Origin: Nitrospiraceae bacterium | GTDB taxonomy: Bacteria; Nitrospirota; Thermodesulfovibrionia; UBA6902 | DNA length: 33,537 bases | Direction: 5' to 3' | NCBI GenBank assembly: GCA_003599025.1 | Contig: QZIL01000113.1 | Location: forward strand, 1-33,537 | Part shown: piece after piece, positions 1 through 8,591 of the stretch | Layout: each line of letters begins with the position of its first letter | Position numbering within the stretch: the stretch's first letter is position 1 | Notes under the pieces: model-generated | Database searches by the model: none | What the model was told of the DNA's origin: nothing | Seen by the model: only the letters and a program-made list of their open reading frames with translations | Position numbers and translations under genes: made by a program

Positions 1-42
1 CAAGGTGAGCGACAGTAAAATTGCAGTTACTATTCTTCTCAT
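1..42 (-). CDS. atpE: ATP synthase F0 subunit c, N-terminal fragment (runs off window)
   Basis: Fourteen codons are visible before the window edge (MRRIVTAILLSLTL). They follow a strong ribosome site (AAAGGAGG, positions 47-54) with good spacing. The basic-then-hydrophobic start looks like a cleavable leader or first membrane helix. The call comes mainly from position: it lies directly downstream of atpB on the same strand, where subunit c is expected in F-type operons. The subunit forms the proton- or sodium-carrying ring. Too little is present to see the ion-binding carboxylate. Confidence 0.6.
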   Translation of the reverse strand, partial: MRRIVTAILLSLTL

Positions 43-81
43 TTTTCCTCCTTTCATAGAGTACTATAGGTGTCCCTATTG

Positions 82-768
82 TTAGTGTGCATGTTCAACA
101 GAACCTGCTAAATATAATGTTGTCAGCAGGACAAAAACAAATGCCTGTATAACGGACACGAGAACGCCCAGCCCAAGAATAGCGGTTGGGACCACTGCAG
201 GGGAGAGCAATCCGAGAATAACAATGATCTTGTGTTTTGCCACCATGTTGCCGAATAACCGGACTGACAATGTTAATGGTCTGGCGATATGCCCGATTAC
301 TTCAATGACGAACATCAGGATCATCAGGGGAAGCGCAGGCAGAGACCTCATCGGGCCTACAAAGTGTTTTATATATCCGAACCCGTGCTCTTTAATTCCA
401 TATATATGAGTGGCAAAAAACACTGGGAGAGCCAGTGCTGCGTTTGTATTCAGATTGCTGGTTGGTGCCTCGCAGCCGGGGATCAATCCGAGAAAGTTAC
501 ACACAAGAATATAAATGCCTATAGTCGCGATGAACGGAAAGAAATGCCTGCCGAGATGACCGATATTGGTATCAACAAGGTCGAGAAAGAACTCCATAAT
601 GACTTCCACAAGGTTCTGAACACCCCTTGGGACAAGACTTAGAGACTTTCTGGCAAGGACAGCAAGTACAAGGATAATTATTGTGGCAACCCATGAAAAG
701 GCAACAAATGCTGGTATGCCTGCGTGAATTAATAAATTGACCGGAAAAATAAATGGAGCTTCGTGCAT
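82..768 (-). CDS. atpB: F0F1 ATP synthase subunit a
   Basis: A 228-residue integral membrane protein that forms the stator half-channels of F0 and carries protons (or sodium) to the c-ring. Several hydrophobic segments are visible (about 20-38, 78-98, 110-122, 145-160, 190-225). The family signature SVRLFGNMVAKH lies at 168-179, and R170 is the essential arginine facing the c-ring. The start ATG at 768 is preceded by an AAGAGGG ribosome site (774-780). atpE starts 39 bases downstream, so this is the head of an atp operon. No atpI or other F0 gene lies upstream; a 5S rRNA/tRNA cluster is there instead. Length and motif are normal for the family. Confidence 0.95.
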   Translation of the reverse strand: MHEAPFIFPVNLLIHAGIPAFVAFSWVATIIILVLAVLARKSLSLVPRGVQNLVEVIMEFFLDLVDTNIGHLGRHFFPFIATIGIYILVCNFLGLIPGCEAPTSNLNTNAALALPVFFATHIYGIKEHGFGYIKHFVGPMRSLPALPLMILMFVIEVIGHIARPLTLSVRLFGNMVAKHKIIVILGLLSPAVVPTAILGLGVLVSVIQAFVFVLLTTLYLAGSVEHAH

Positions 769-929
769 AGATTCCCTCTTTTCTTAAAGTGGGTTTAATG
801 ATAAGTGAGCTTGTCGTGTCATGTCAACCCGCAAATTTGTAAATTTAAATTTCTTATAGTAAATCCTGTTCCTCAAATATAATGTAGATGGATGTACGGT
901 ATAACAATGTGGAATAGCGGGGAAAGAGG

Positions 930-965
930 AAAAAAAGAAGGCCTGAATTTTAAACTCAGGCCTTC
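930..965 (-). terminator. Rho-independent terminator of the 5S/tRNA transcript
   Basis: A perfect 10-bp inverted repeat (937-946 with 956-965) and a 9-nt loop. Read on the minus strand it is followed by seven U residues (930-936). It begins 18 bases beyond the 3' end of the 5S gene, so it should end that transcript. Confidence 0.9.
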
Positions 966-982
966 TTTCAGGTATTTTTTAA

Positions 983-1098
<116 letters not shown>

Positions 1099-1168
1099 AA
1101 TTTTTATCAAACAGGTAAAGATGATAACATTAAGCAAAAACAAAATGCAACAGGTCCGATAAAAAAAA

Positions 1169-1244
1169 TGGTGGAGGTGAACGGGATCGAACCGATGACC
1201 TCCTGGTTGCAAACCAGGCGCTCTCCCAGCTGAGCTACACCCCC
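1169..1244 (-). tRNA. tRNA-Ala (anticodon TGC)
   Basis: A 76-nt cloverleaf on the minus strand, starting GGGGGTGTAGCTCAGC and ending with an encoded CCA. The anticodon loop TTTGCAA gives TGC. The acceptor stem GGGGGTG/CACCTCC pairs fully with one G-U. In most bacteria this tRNA follows tRNA-Ile in the 16S-23S spacer; here only the tRNAs and the 5S remain. Confidence 0.97.
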
Positions 1245-1293
1245 GACGTACTAATTTACAATTTTCAATGAACATTTATCAATGCAGTGTTCA

Positions 1294-1370
<77 letters not shown>

Positions 1371-1410
1371 TCATTTAATCCTTACGTATTTAAAGAACAA
1401 TTAATTAATT

Positions 1411-1470
1411 ATGGCTTTGAACCACTGACCTGTCGAATCGACCGCTCTAACCAAATGAGCTATAGGCCAG
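1411..1470 (-). pseudogene. degenerate tRNA-Ile-like fragment
   Basis: The minus strand shows GGCCTATAGCTCA, a D-arm and GGTCAGTGGTTCAAA, all closely matching the neighbouring tRNA-Ile. The anticodon arm is about 6 bases too short and cannot form a normal 7-nt loop. The 3' acceptor strand is replaced by AT-rich sequence with no CCA. It looks like a decayed duplicate of the tRNA-Ile gene, just upstream of the intact copy. It is very unlikely to be a working tRNA. Confidence 0.75.
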
Positions 1471-1488
1471 AATAAATCAGGAATAATA

Positions 1489-1518
1489 AAGATACCTTAT
1501 AAAAAGACATGTTGTCAA
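1489..1518 (-). promoter_or_regulatory. sigma70-type promoter for the tRNA/5S cluster
   Basis: The minus strand has TTGACA (1518-1513), an 18-base spacer and TATCTT (1494-1489). It is correctly placed to transcribe the degenerate tRNA, tRNA-Ile, tRNA-Ala and 5S down to the terminator at 930-965. The -35 box is perfect and the -10 box is partial. Confidence 0.5.
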
Positions 1519-1624
1519 TTAAAGGCCTTGTAGGTATACGGCGTATTAGTAAGAGAGGATCTGCATGATATCACAGATTTTCAAATGTCCGATCCATGCA
1601 ATTATCTGTCTAAATGAGATAATA

Positions 1625-1884
1625 TCATTTATAGTCAGCATTCCCCTTTGCCTTCAGCTGTGACTCAATCTGGGAAATAATATCAGCCATATCTCCCGAA
1701 GAGTCTGAGATATCGGGAAGGACCAGATTCCCTTCATCATCTTTTTCCATAAGGTCCTTCCAGACCGTCTTTGGAGATAGTTCAATGGTTATACCGGTCC
1801 GCGCAGCCAGACCCTGCATCACGTCCACAGCTTTTCGGGAGTGCTCTCCCCATACGGGAGTGTAAGTGTCTCCTCAATGGTCTG
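1625..1884 (-). pseudogene. frameshifted fragment sharing the tail of the REC protein at 3408-3989
   Basis: An ATG overlaps the stop of the ATPase gene (TGATG) and opens a frame (MQTIEETLTLPYGE...) that ends after about 22 codons. The reading continues in another frame as ...KAVDVMQGLAARTG... through to MEKDDEGNLVLPDISDSS and a stop at 1625. A shift near 1845 is needed to join them. The last 40 or so residues are nearly identical to the C-terminus of the response regulator at 3408-3989, including a 72-base perfect DNA repeat. The N-terminal part has no family I recognise. Probably the remnant of a second gene or a recombination product; an intact 67-codon internal ORF (1625-1828) remains. Confidence 0.6.
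1644..1750. repeat. direct repeat, copy 1 (about 107 bp)
   Basis: Aligns without gaps to 3421-3527 (offset 1777). Positions 1679-1750 are identical to 3456-3527. The two copies flank the ATPase gene. Confidence 0.9.
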
Positions 1885-1886
1885 CA

Positions 1887-3098
1887 TCAAAACAATATCC
1901 TGACCGGCAGGGCGTACAGATTTTCTCCAAACGGCAGGATATGCTCTCCCATATAAAAGACATACCCCGCAGCAAGCTTGCCTGCGCTTTTCTGAAGATC
2001 AATTATATGCCTGAAATCACTCTTTGTTACTGTCTGGGAAAATTTCACCTCAACAGCAGCAATCGAATCTCCTCTTTCGATAATAAAGTCTATCTCTTTT
2101 CTGTCAGATGTCCTGTAAAAGAACAACTCTGCAGGCTGCTCCGCATATTTGACTGCCTTTAGCAATTCTGCAAAAACGAAGGTCTCAAGAACAGCCCCTT
2201 TATAGGGAGATGACATTAACTGCTGCGAAGAAGAAATGCCGAGAAGATATGAAGCAATGCCGCTGTCTGTGAAAAATATTTTATTGCTCTTCACAAACCG
2301 CTTGTTTATGTTTCTGCTGTATGGTTTCAGGAGACAGATCTGATAAGTCAGCTCCAGAAGTTTCAGGTAATTATCCAGTGTCTTGCTGTCAATCCCGGCA
2401 TCGCGAGCAATGTCCGATTTAATCAGTACCTGCGAAGACCGCGAGGCAAGCATATTGAACATCCTGAGAAACTTGTCCATATGCCGCAAATCCCCGATGG
2501 CGCGAATATCACGTTCGATGTATGTGCTTATGTATGAACCGAACCAGAGATACCTGCCTTTGGGGTCGTCAATCTTCAGGATTTCGGGGTATCCGCCATT
2601 AATGACATGCATGATTATGTTGCCGTGCTTTATATCAGGCAGCCTGACCCCGGAGATTTTTTGCGAGAACAGGGCATCAAGGACATTGTCGTTCCTTGAA
2701 GCCATTTCCCTGCAGCTTAGCGGCATAAGTTCAAGGACCGCAATCCTTCCTGCCAGCGTATCTGCTATATTTTTGTATGCCATGATATTCGAAGAACCGG
2801 TCAGCAGATAGCTCCCGTTTGTCCTCTTTCTATCTACATCCATTTTAATGGTATCAAGAATTTCGGGCATCTTCTGGACTTCATCGATGACAACGGGTTT
2901 TTTGAGGCTGTTAATAAACGTCTTCGGGTCTGACCGGGCAGAGGAATATACTGTAATATCGTCAAAGGTCATGTATGATTCGAATATATCGAGCGCCAGT
3001 GTTGATTTCCCTACCTGCCGGGCGCCGGTCAGCAGAACAACGGGGAAATATTTAAGGGCTTTTTCAATGAGACTCTTCATAATCCTTGGATATATCAT
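1887..3098 (-). CDS. AAA family ATPase with C-terminal DUF4143 nuclease-like domain
   Basis: A 403-residue protein of the AAA_14/DUF4143 family. Walker A is GARQVGKS at 25-32; Walker B is VVIDEVQ with D72/E73. The C-terminal part (about 330-380) holds a PD-(D/E)XK-like pattern (EIDFII...AAVEVKFS). Members are scattered among bacteria and archaea as accessory genes. Their role is poorly defined; DNA-associated or defence/mobile functions have been suggested. A good ribosome site (AAGGAG, 3104-3109) lies 5 bases before the ATG, and a TATAAT-like box sits just upstream (3113-3118). The gene is flanked by direct repeats of a neighbouring regulator's tail, which suggests late arrival. Confidence 0.9.
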   Translation of the reverse strand: MIYPRIMKSLIEKALKYFPVVLLTGARQVGKSTLALDIFESYMTFDDITVYSSARSDPKTFINSLKKPVVIDEVQKMPEILDTIKMDVDRKRTNGSYLLTGSSNIMAYKNIADTLAGRIAVLELMPLSCREMASRNDNVLDALFSQKISGVRLPDIKHGNIIMHVINGGYPEILKIDDPKGRYLWFGSYISTYIERDIRAIGDLRHMDKFLRMFNMLASRSSQVLIKSDIARDAGIDSKTLDNYLKLLELTYQICLLKPYSRNINKRFVKSNKIFFTDSGIASYLLGISSSQQLMSSPYKGAVLETFVFAELLKAVKYAEQPAELFFYRTSDRKEIDFIIERGDSIAAVEVKFSQTVTKSDFRHIIDLQKSAGKLAAGYVFYMGEHILPFGENLYALPVRILF

Positions 3099-3407
3099 AT
3101 ACGCTCCTTTAAATTATAGGAGTATGATACCATAATTAACGTTATGCTTCAATTCTCTGTATAAGGAAGGACAATAAAGAGGGCAGGGCCATGTAACCAT
3201 TCAGTTGCGGGGGTGGGACTACATTGTTTCAATCAATTGCATACAGCTGAGATTCCGGCATGAAGCCGGAATGACAAAGGAAAATGGAATGACAAAGGAA
3301 GATGGGATGATAATCAGAAGGGGAATGACAGATGTGCCGTAGCCTGTTCAATCGACAGGTTTATCTGGAAAGGCATTATGCGGGTACCACTGCGCAGCGG
3401 CTTTTAT
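3099..3407. other. intergenic stretch without a gene
   Basis: No plausible coding region. It holds a short inverted repeat around the ATPase ribosome site (3099-3127), a palindrome at 3252-3272 and two or three short tandem copies of GGAATGACAAAGGA-like sequence (3268-3330). No convincing terminator is seen for the operon ending at 3408. Confidence 0.6.
3252..3272. repeat. short palindromic repeat (ATTCCGGC/GCCGGAAT)
   Basis: An 8-bp perfect inverted repeat with a 5-base loop, followed by AATGACA. This is the half-unit seen in larger composite palindromes at 8481-8547 and 30605-30682, so it belongs to the same dispersed family. Confidence 0.7.
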
Positions 3408-3989
3408 TTACTCGAAATTACCCTTTGCCTTAAGCTGTATCTCAATCTGGGAGACAATATCAGCCATATCTCCCGAAGAGTCTGAGATATCGGGAAGGAC
3501 CAGATTCCCTTCATCATCTTTTTCCATGCTGGTGATCCCCGGATATGATTTTTCAAGCTGCTGAAGTTCACATGCCTGACGTTTTACGGTCTTGAGAAGT
3601 CTCTTGTTTTCATCCTCCAGATCATATTTTTCAATAGCTGAACGGATGGCAAGTTTCAATTCTATTTCATTCCATGGCTTGGCAAAAAACCTGTATATCT
3701 CCCCGTTATTGACCGCGTTCATTGCGGCCTGAATGCTTGCATGTCCGGTAAGGATGATCCTGATGGTATCGGGGAAGAGTTTTTTGACTGCGGACAAAAA
3801 TTCACTCCCCTGCATCCCCGGCATTTTTTCATCCGAGATCACTATCTTTATCCTGTTATCCTTTAGAATGCTGAGCCCTTCAATGCCGCTGTTTGCGGTG
3901 AAGATATTATATGGTTCATCCATCAATGCCCTTTTAAGGGATGAAACGACGCTCCGTTCATCGTCGACCAGCAATATTGAACTTTCCAT
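3408..3989 (-). CDS. response regulator, REC domain with short helical tail
   Basis: A 193-residue soluble protein. The receiver domain covers about 3-120, with acidic pocket D9/D10, phospho-acceptor D53 (VISDEKMPG), a T in ILTGH and the conserved lysine in FAKPW. After it comes a predicted coiled coil (about 120-150) and an acidic tail containing MEKDDEGNLVLPDISDSS. It has no DNA-binding or enzymatic domain, so it probably works by protein contact. The start ATG overlaps the stop of the upstream PilB-like gene (TAATG) behind an AAGGAGA site, so the two are translationally coupled. The receiver resembles that of the PilB-like fusion, suggesting shared or competing phosphorylation by the kinase at 6432-7742. 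The tail is duplicated at 1625-1750. Confidence 0.9.
   Translation of the reverse strand: MESSILLVDDERSVVSSLKRALMDEPYNIFTANSGIEGLSILKDNRIKIVISDEKMPGMQGSEFLSAVKKLFPDTIRIILTGHASIQAAMNAVNNGEIYRFFAKPWNEIELKLAIRSAIEKYDLEDENKRLLKTVKRQACELQQLEKSYPGITSMEKDDEGNLVLPDISDSSGDMADIVSQIEIQLKAKGNFE
3421..3527. repeat. direct repeat, copy 2 (tail of REC gene)
   Basis: The partner of 1644-1750, within the 3' end of the intact response regulator. The core 3456-3527 is identical to 1679-1750. Confidence 0.9.
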
Positions 3990-6439
3990 TATTTGTCTCC
4001 TTTTATTTCCAAGTGATTACCTGTAAACCTGGATGATCCGCACTGAGGACAGATGTTCCAGTCTTCTCCAAGAGGGATCATGCATTGTCTGCAGAAATTC
4101 TGCTTGAAGGCGCCGCAGTAAGGGCAGAAAATGAATTTTGCATCTATGGTCCTGCTGCAGTGCTCACACTGGCGCTCATGCTTTGTCTGTGGGCCTATGA
4201 CCCTTATTAGCTCCTCAAGGGTGGTATCTCCGAGTTTTACTTTTTCTATTCCGTCTTCAATGAGTGTCCGCATGCCGCTTGTACGGGCAAGGTTTATGAG
4301 TTCAGATTCCTTGTAATAGCTGCTTATAAGATGGCGGAAGTCATCATTCATGACGAATATCTCGAATATCCCCAGTCTGCCCAGATATCCGGTATTGTTG
4401 CATTTATCGCATCCGCTGCCGGTAAATATCCTGTCTCCTATTGTGTCCTCCGGAATTTTCAGCAGCTGAAGCAGCTCCTTCTCAGGAGGTTTTTCAACCT
4501 TGCAATATTTACAGATCCTTCTGGCGAGTCTCTGTGCAAATATACTCTCAATGGCAGAGGCGATGAGATATGGCTTTACTCCCATGTCTATCATCCTCGT
4601 TATGGAAGCGACCGAATTGTTTGTATGAAGAGTTGAGAGCACCATATGGCCTGTCAAAGCGGCCTTGAAGGCAACGTCTGCGGTTTCGTAGTCTCTTATT
4701 TCTCCAACAAGTATGACATCCGGGTCCTGCCTCAGGGTAGACCGTAAAACAGAAGCGAAAGAGAGCCCTATCTTGTCCAGCACAAATACCTGGTTTGCCC
4801 CTTCAAGGAAATATTCAACAGGGTCCTCAATGGTCTCAAAATTTTTTGTGCTGTTTATCATTGTGTTCAGAATTGAATAAAGCATGGTGGTTTTACCGCT
4901 GCCTGTAGGGCCGGTGGATATGATCATTCCCTGCGGTTTTTTAAGGACGGTAAGGAGTTTATGCAGGTCGTCAGGCAATACCCCCAGTTCATTTATCTGT
5001 TTTATTGCAGCACTCTTGTCAAGGATCCTCATGACTACTTTTTCGCCGTTTATGGTCGGCATGGTGGATACCCTGATATCAACCAGTCGTGTTCCGGATT
5101 TCACAGTGATCCTGCCGTCCTGGGGTTTTCTTCGCTCTGCGATATCCATCTTTGCCAGTATCTTTATTCTTGATATGGCGGCCAGGTGGAAATCACAGGG
5201 TATCTTGATTTTTGTATGGAGCATGCCGTCGATCCTGTACCGCACAATCGTGTATTTTGATTTGGGCTCAATATGAATATCGCTTGCCTTGTAACGGATT
5301 GCCTCAGAGATAATTGCGTTTACTATTCTTATTATGGGGGGGACTTCTGAAGTCCCGATCAGTTCCTGGATGTTTATGTCAGGATCTTCTTCACTGATGA
5401 TGATATCGATTTCGTCAAGGGGCTCGATATCGGATATCTCTTCAATGCTTTCAGCCAGGTCAGCATTCCTATCACCGTATATCTTCTGCAGATGATGGAT
5501 GATCCGGGAGCTGCTTGCTATTACCGGTACAACCTTCAGCCCGGTCATGAATGTAATATTATCGCACTTGAAAATGTCGGAAGGGTCTGCCATAGCTATC
5601 CGTATCTGTCTGCCGTCGAGCATTAAAGGTACAAGGCGGTTCCGCTCGCAATAGTCTCTCGGCAGAAATTTAACGACATTGGCATTGAGTGTTATTTCCT
5701 CAAGATCAACATATTCAATATTCAGGTGCGCCTGCATGGCCTTTATTATCTTTGATTCAGTTGACATGCCGAGCCTTACAAGCGTTTCACTGATGAATTC
5801 CTCTTTGTTTTTCTCCTTAAGCGCCCTGTTGAGTTCCTCTTTACTGATGACCCCTGATTTGACCAGTATGCTCCCCATGGCGCCGCGGTCTTCGTTGACA
5901 AGTGCAGAATAATTTTTAATTTTCACTTCCTGCTTTCTGGTTATCTCCTTGAGCTTTTTGTTTTCCTGTATAAGGGCATACTGCTGAAACGCGAGACTGA
6001 CTGTAAGCCTGAGGTCTTCATCATTCCAGGGCTTGGTTATGAATTTATAAACTGCGCCGTCATTTACCGCCCCCATAATAGACTGGATGTCTGCATGCCC
6101 TGTCAGCATGATCCTGATTGTGTCAGGCCACTTCTGCTTGATTTCCTTAAGAAGCTGGGCGCCTGTCATTCCGGGCATCCTGTGGTCAGAGATGATCAGA
6201 TGCACCTTTGTCTTTTCAAGAATATCGAGGGCCTCGTCAGCTGATCCGGCAGTGAGTATTTCGTAATTTTCCTCCAGAAAAACCCTGCTTAGAGCCTTCC
6301 GCACCCCCTCCTCATCATCTGCGATCAGGAGTCTGAAGGGGTCGCTTTTCTTCAGATGCTCATCACCCTTATTTTCGTGCGCCATGACCGGCGGTTCGTC
6401 TTCAGCTGATCTCTTGAATAATCCTGCGTACTTAGACAT
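3989..6439 (-). CDS. REC-MshEN-PilB/GspE-type ATPase fusion with C-terminal double zinc ribbon
   Basis: 816 residues. A receiver (about 35-150; phospho-acceptor D85, T113, K136) and a linker helix lead to a type II secretion/type IV pilus ATPase N-domain of the MshEN type (about 185-320; RLG motif at 222-224, LPRDY at 259-263), which in related proteins binds c-di-GMP. The AAA motor follows: Walker A GPTGSGKT 510-517, Walker B VILVGEIRD 575-583, His box LSTLHTN 601-607, and the usual tetracysteine C643/C646/C677/C680. The tail holds eight cysteines as two CxxC...CxxC zinc ribbons (758-775 and 783-800). PilB normally powers pilus extension; a receiver at the front implies direct phosphorylation control. 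It overlaps its neighbours and lies downstream of an MglA-like GTPase. No other pilus genes are in the window. Confidence 0.92.
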   Translation of the reverse strand: MSKYAGLFKRSAEDEPPVMAHENKGDEHLKKSDPFRLLIADDEEGVRKALSRVFLEENYEILTAGSADEALDILEKTKVHLIISDHRMPGMTGAQLLKEIKQKWPDTIRIMLTGHADIQSIMGAVNDGAVYKFITKPWNDEDLRLTVSLAFQQYALIQENKKLKEITRKQEVKIKNYSALVNEDRGAMGSILVKSGVISKEELNRALKEKNKEEFISETLVRLGMSTESKIIKAMQAHLNIEYVDLEEITLNANVVKFLPRDYCERNRLVPLMLDGRQIRIAMADPSDIFKCDNITFMTGLKVVPVIASSSRIIHHLQKIYGDRNADLAESIEEISDIEPLDEIDIIISEEDPDINIQELIGTSEVPPIIRIVNAIISEAIRYKASDIHIEPKSKYTIVRYRIDGMLHTKIKIPCDFHLAAISRIKILAKMDIAERRKPQDGRITVKSGTRLVDIRVSTMPTINGEKVVMRILDKSAAIKQINELGVLPDDLHKLLTVLKKPQGMIISTGPTGSGKTTMLYSILNTMINSTKNFETIEDPVEYFLEGANQVFVLDKIGLSFASVLRSTLRQDPDVILVGEIRDYETADVAFKAALTGHMVLSTLHTNNSVASITRMIDMGVKPYLIASAIESIFAQRLARRICKYCKVEKPPEKELLQLLKIPEDTIGDRIFTGSGCDKCNNTGYLGRLGIFEIFVMNDDFRHLISSYYKESELINLARTSGMRTLIEDGIEKVKLGDTTLEELIRVIGPQTKHERQCEHCSRTIDAKFIFCPYCGAFKQNFCRQCMIPLGEDWNICPQCGSSRFTGNHLEIKGDK

Positions 6440-7742
6440 TTTTCACCTTCTGCGGTAATGGCAGCAGTATACTGAATGCCGTGCCTTTTCCCACTTCACT
6501 TTCCACCTCTATAGTCCCCTGATAAGAAGATATGATTTCGTATGTTACATTTAATCCCATACCTGTACCCGTACCCACTTCCTTTGTCGTAAAGAAGGGC
6601 TCGAATATACGGTCCCTGATGCTGTCAGGTATTCCGGGCCCGTTATCGGAAAATTTAATCTTGATCATGTTGTTTGCATTTTGTGTGGCAATGTCTATCA
6701 CAAGTCCTGCTCCACCTGCCTGGAGGGCGTTAAGAAGGATATTGTAAAAGGCCTGGCAGATATGCGCGGCATTGCAGGAGAACGGCGGGAGTTCACCATA
6801 GTTTTTTACGATCTGAACTCCCTGAGGTATTTCGTGTGTGAGGACGCTTAAGGTCCTGTCGATCTCGGTATTGATATCAGCATCTGATTTGTGCGCTTCA
6901 TCTATGTGGGAAAATCCCTTGAGGTCAGATACTATCTTCTTCACCCTCCCGGCCCCTTCAAGGCTTTCTCTGATCAGGTCATCCGTATCTTCAAATACAA
7001 AATCGAGTTTCAGCCTTTCCCACTGCTGTTTTGACTTTTCCAGGTATTTTCCGGAGGCGTCTTTTTTTTCCATGGCCGTCCGGTAGAAGAAGACCATTTC
7101 TTTCAGTTTATAAAAATATTGGTTCAGGGTGTTAATATTGCTCAGTATGAACCCCAGGGGGTTATTGATTTCATGGGCCACACCTGCTGCAAGCTGTCCG
7201 ACTGAAGCCAGTTTTTCCTGATGCAGAAGTTTTGCATGTGCCCTTTTCAAATCTTCTGTCCTCTCCTGCACCTGTTTTTCGAGGCTGCCTGCCAGTTCCC
7301 TGTATTTCCTCTCAGACAGTTTAAGCTTCTCGTTGGTTTCGAGCAGTTCTTCATAAGACTGGTAAACAACAGTCTTGTGTGTTTCTGTGGCCAGAATGGT
7401 CTTGAAATTGCACTGCAGGATGATTTTTAGAGCGTTGAACATTAACTCACCGACAGCATTGAGAAGAAGTTCTCTGTCTTTATGTCCGCTTATGACGATC
7501 TGTCCTGCAACTTCTCCCTCCAGATAAACAGGCCTGCTGACTATAAGTCCAGCCGCCCTGTCTGCTTCGCCATATTGATGCAGTATCTCTCCTTCAGCAT
7601 TAACCAGCGCTGCCGATGCTGCTCCTGCATTGACAGCGCTTTTAAGGAGGGGCATTATGTCCGGCCCTTTGATGAGTTCGAGCAGTTTCTTTTCCTCGCC
7701 GACAATGTAGTCGTATTGAATGCCCTGATTGTCTTTTATCAT
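6432..7742 (-). CDS. soluble sensor histidine kinase
   Basis: About 436 residues with no membrane segment. An N-terminal domain (about 20-115, predicted ligand or protein sensor, family not recognised) is followed by a coiled coil (about 130-175), HisKA with the phospho-accepting H in GVAHEINNP, and a HATPase_c domain with an N box (FYNILLNALQA), G1 (DNGPGIPD) and G2 (GTGTGMGLNVTY). The H-box type is that of NtrB/ZraS-like kinases. The real start is probably ATG 7742, which overlaps the stop of the GTPase gene (TTGATG); the TTG three bases upstream is the alternative. The stop overlaps the start of the REC-PilB-like gene, so this kinase is the most likely phosphodonor for that protein and for the REC at 3408. 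Confidence 0.92.
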   Translation of the reverse strand: MIKDNQGIQYDYIVGEEKKLLELIKGPDIMPLLKSAVNAGAASAALVNAEGEILHQYGEADRAAGLIVSRPVYLEGEVAGQIVISGHKDRELLLNAVGELMFNALKIILQCNFKTILATETHKTVVYQSYEELLETNEKLKLSERKYRELAGSLEKQVQERTEDLKRAHAKLLHQEKLASVGQLAAGVAHEINNPLGFILSNINTLNQYFYKLKEMVFFYRTAMEKKDASGKYLEKSKQQWERLKLDFVFEDTDDLIRESLEGAGRVKKIVSDLKGFSHIDEAHKSDADINTEIDRTLSVLTHEIPQGVQIVKNYGELPPFSCNAAHICQAFYNILLNALQAGGAGLVIDIATQNANNMIKIKFSDNGPGIPDSIRDRIFEPFFTTKEVGTGTGMGLNVTYEIISSYQGTIEVESEVGKGTAFSILLPLPQKVKNV

Positions 7743-8440
7743 CAATATCCCGCGGTCATGTTCCGCTTGTCTTTGAATACAGCTTCATTCAGGTTTCTTC
7801 CTGTTATTTTTTGTATGAACATGTTTTTATCAAGCCCGTGGTTTTTCTCCAGCAGGTGTTTCGTGTCAATGCGGTCATAGGTCAGCTCAACAAGCCTGCT
7901 GAATGTCTCTACAACTCCCTGTCCCATAATGGCTGAAGACAAAACAACGGGGATGCCTGTAGGTCCCCATGTACGGACAATGTTCTCTTCGGAAACTGTG
8001 TCTTTCAGGTCTCTCTTGTTAAACTGGATGACCAGGGGGATGCTCTCAATATCAAGTCCGACAAATTCGAGGTTGTTTTCAAGATTTCCGAAGCTTTCTG
8101 AGTTGTTTGTTTCTTCGGACAATTGAGAGTCGGCAATAAAGGCAACACCGTCGGCCCTCTGAAGGACCGCTTTTCTGGTTGCATCATGCTTTACCTGGCC
8201 GGGTACGGTGAATACTTTGAGCTTTATTTTAAGACCGCTTGGGGCCGTCAGGAAAAAAGGCAGCAGATCAAAAAAAATCGTCCTGTCGTCCTTTGTATCA
8301 AGCACAGTGAGGTCGCCCCTTCCTTCCTGGTCCAGGATATCGTGAAGGCTGAGCAGGTTGGTCGTCTTTCCGGAAAGGGCAGGGCCGTAATAGACCAGCT
8401 TCAGGACCATTCTGTTTTCGAATTCGTCGTATTCAATCAT
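7742..8440 (-). CDS. MglA-like small Ras-family GTPase
   Basis: 232 residues. The P-loop is GPALSGKT (19-26), the switch region DDRTIFFDLLP matches the MglA TLFFDFLP region, the switch 2 signature is TVPGQVKHDATRK (78-90), and the guanine-specificity motif is NKRD (141-144). MglA proteins set cell polarity and control type IV pilus ATPases and gliding motors. This copy has a C-terminal extension of about 35-40 residues (KHLLEKNHGLDKNMF...) compared with the usual length near 195. No MglB GAP gene is adjacent. Its place immediately before the kinase and REC-PilB-like genes, with overlapping stop/start, strongly suggests it positions or gates that ATPase. The ATG has a weak AGGTG site. Confidence 0.93.
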   Translation of the reverse strand: MIEYDEFENRMVLKLVYYGPALSGKTTNLLSLHDILDQEGRGDLTVLDTKDDRTIFFDLLPFFLTAPSGLKIKLKVFTVPGQVKHDATRKAVLQRADGVAFIADSQLSEETNNSESFGNLENNLEFVGLDIESIPLVIQFNKRDLKDTVSEENIVRTWGPTGIPVVLSSAIMGQGVVETFSRLVELTYDRIDTKHLLEKNHGLDKNMFIQKITGRNLNEAVFKDKRNMTAGY

Positions 8441-8480
8441 ATTAGTGACACCTGTCTGAATAATGTCCTGTCCAATTTTT

Positions 8481-8547
8481 CGTCATTCCGGGCCTGACCC
8501 GGAATCCAGAAGGAAAAGACTGGATTCCCGCTTTCGCGGGAATGACG
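8481..8547. repeat. composite palindromic repeat (REP-like)
   Basis: Nested inverted repeats: outer CGTCATTCC/GGAATGACG, inner GGAATCCAG/CTGGATTCC, and two small hairpins (GGGCCTGACCC and CGCTTTCGCG). The whole can fold as one stem with two side hairpins. It fills the only sizeable gap in this operon (8441-8591). A unit of the same design lies at 30605-30682. It may also reduce read-through or stabilise the mRNA. Confidence 0.85.
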
Positions 8548-8591
8548 CTATTTCGGATATTTCTTATCCAGCATTTAAGAGCAATTTATCT

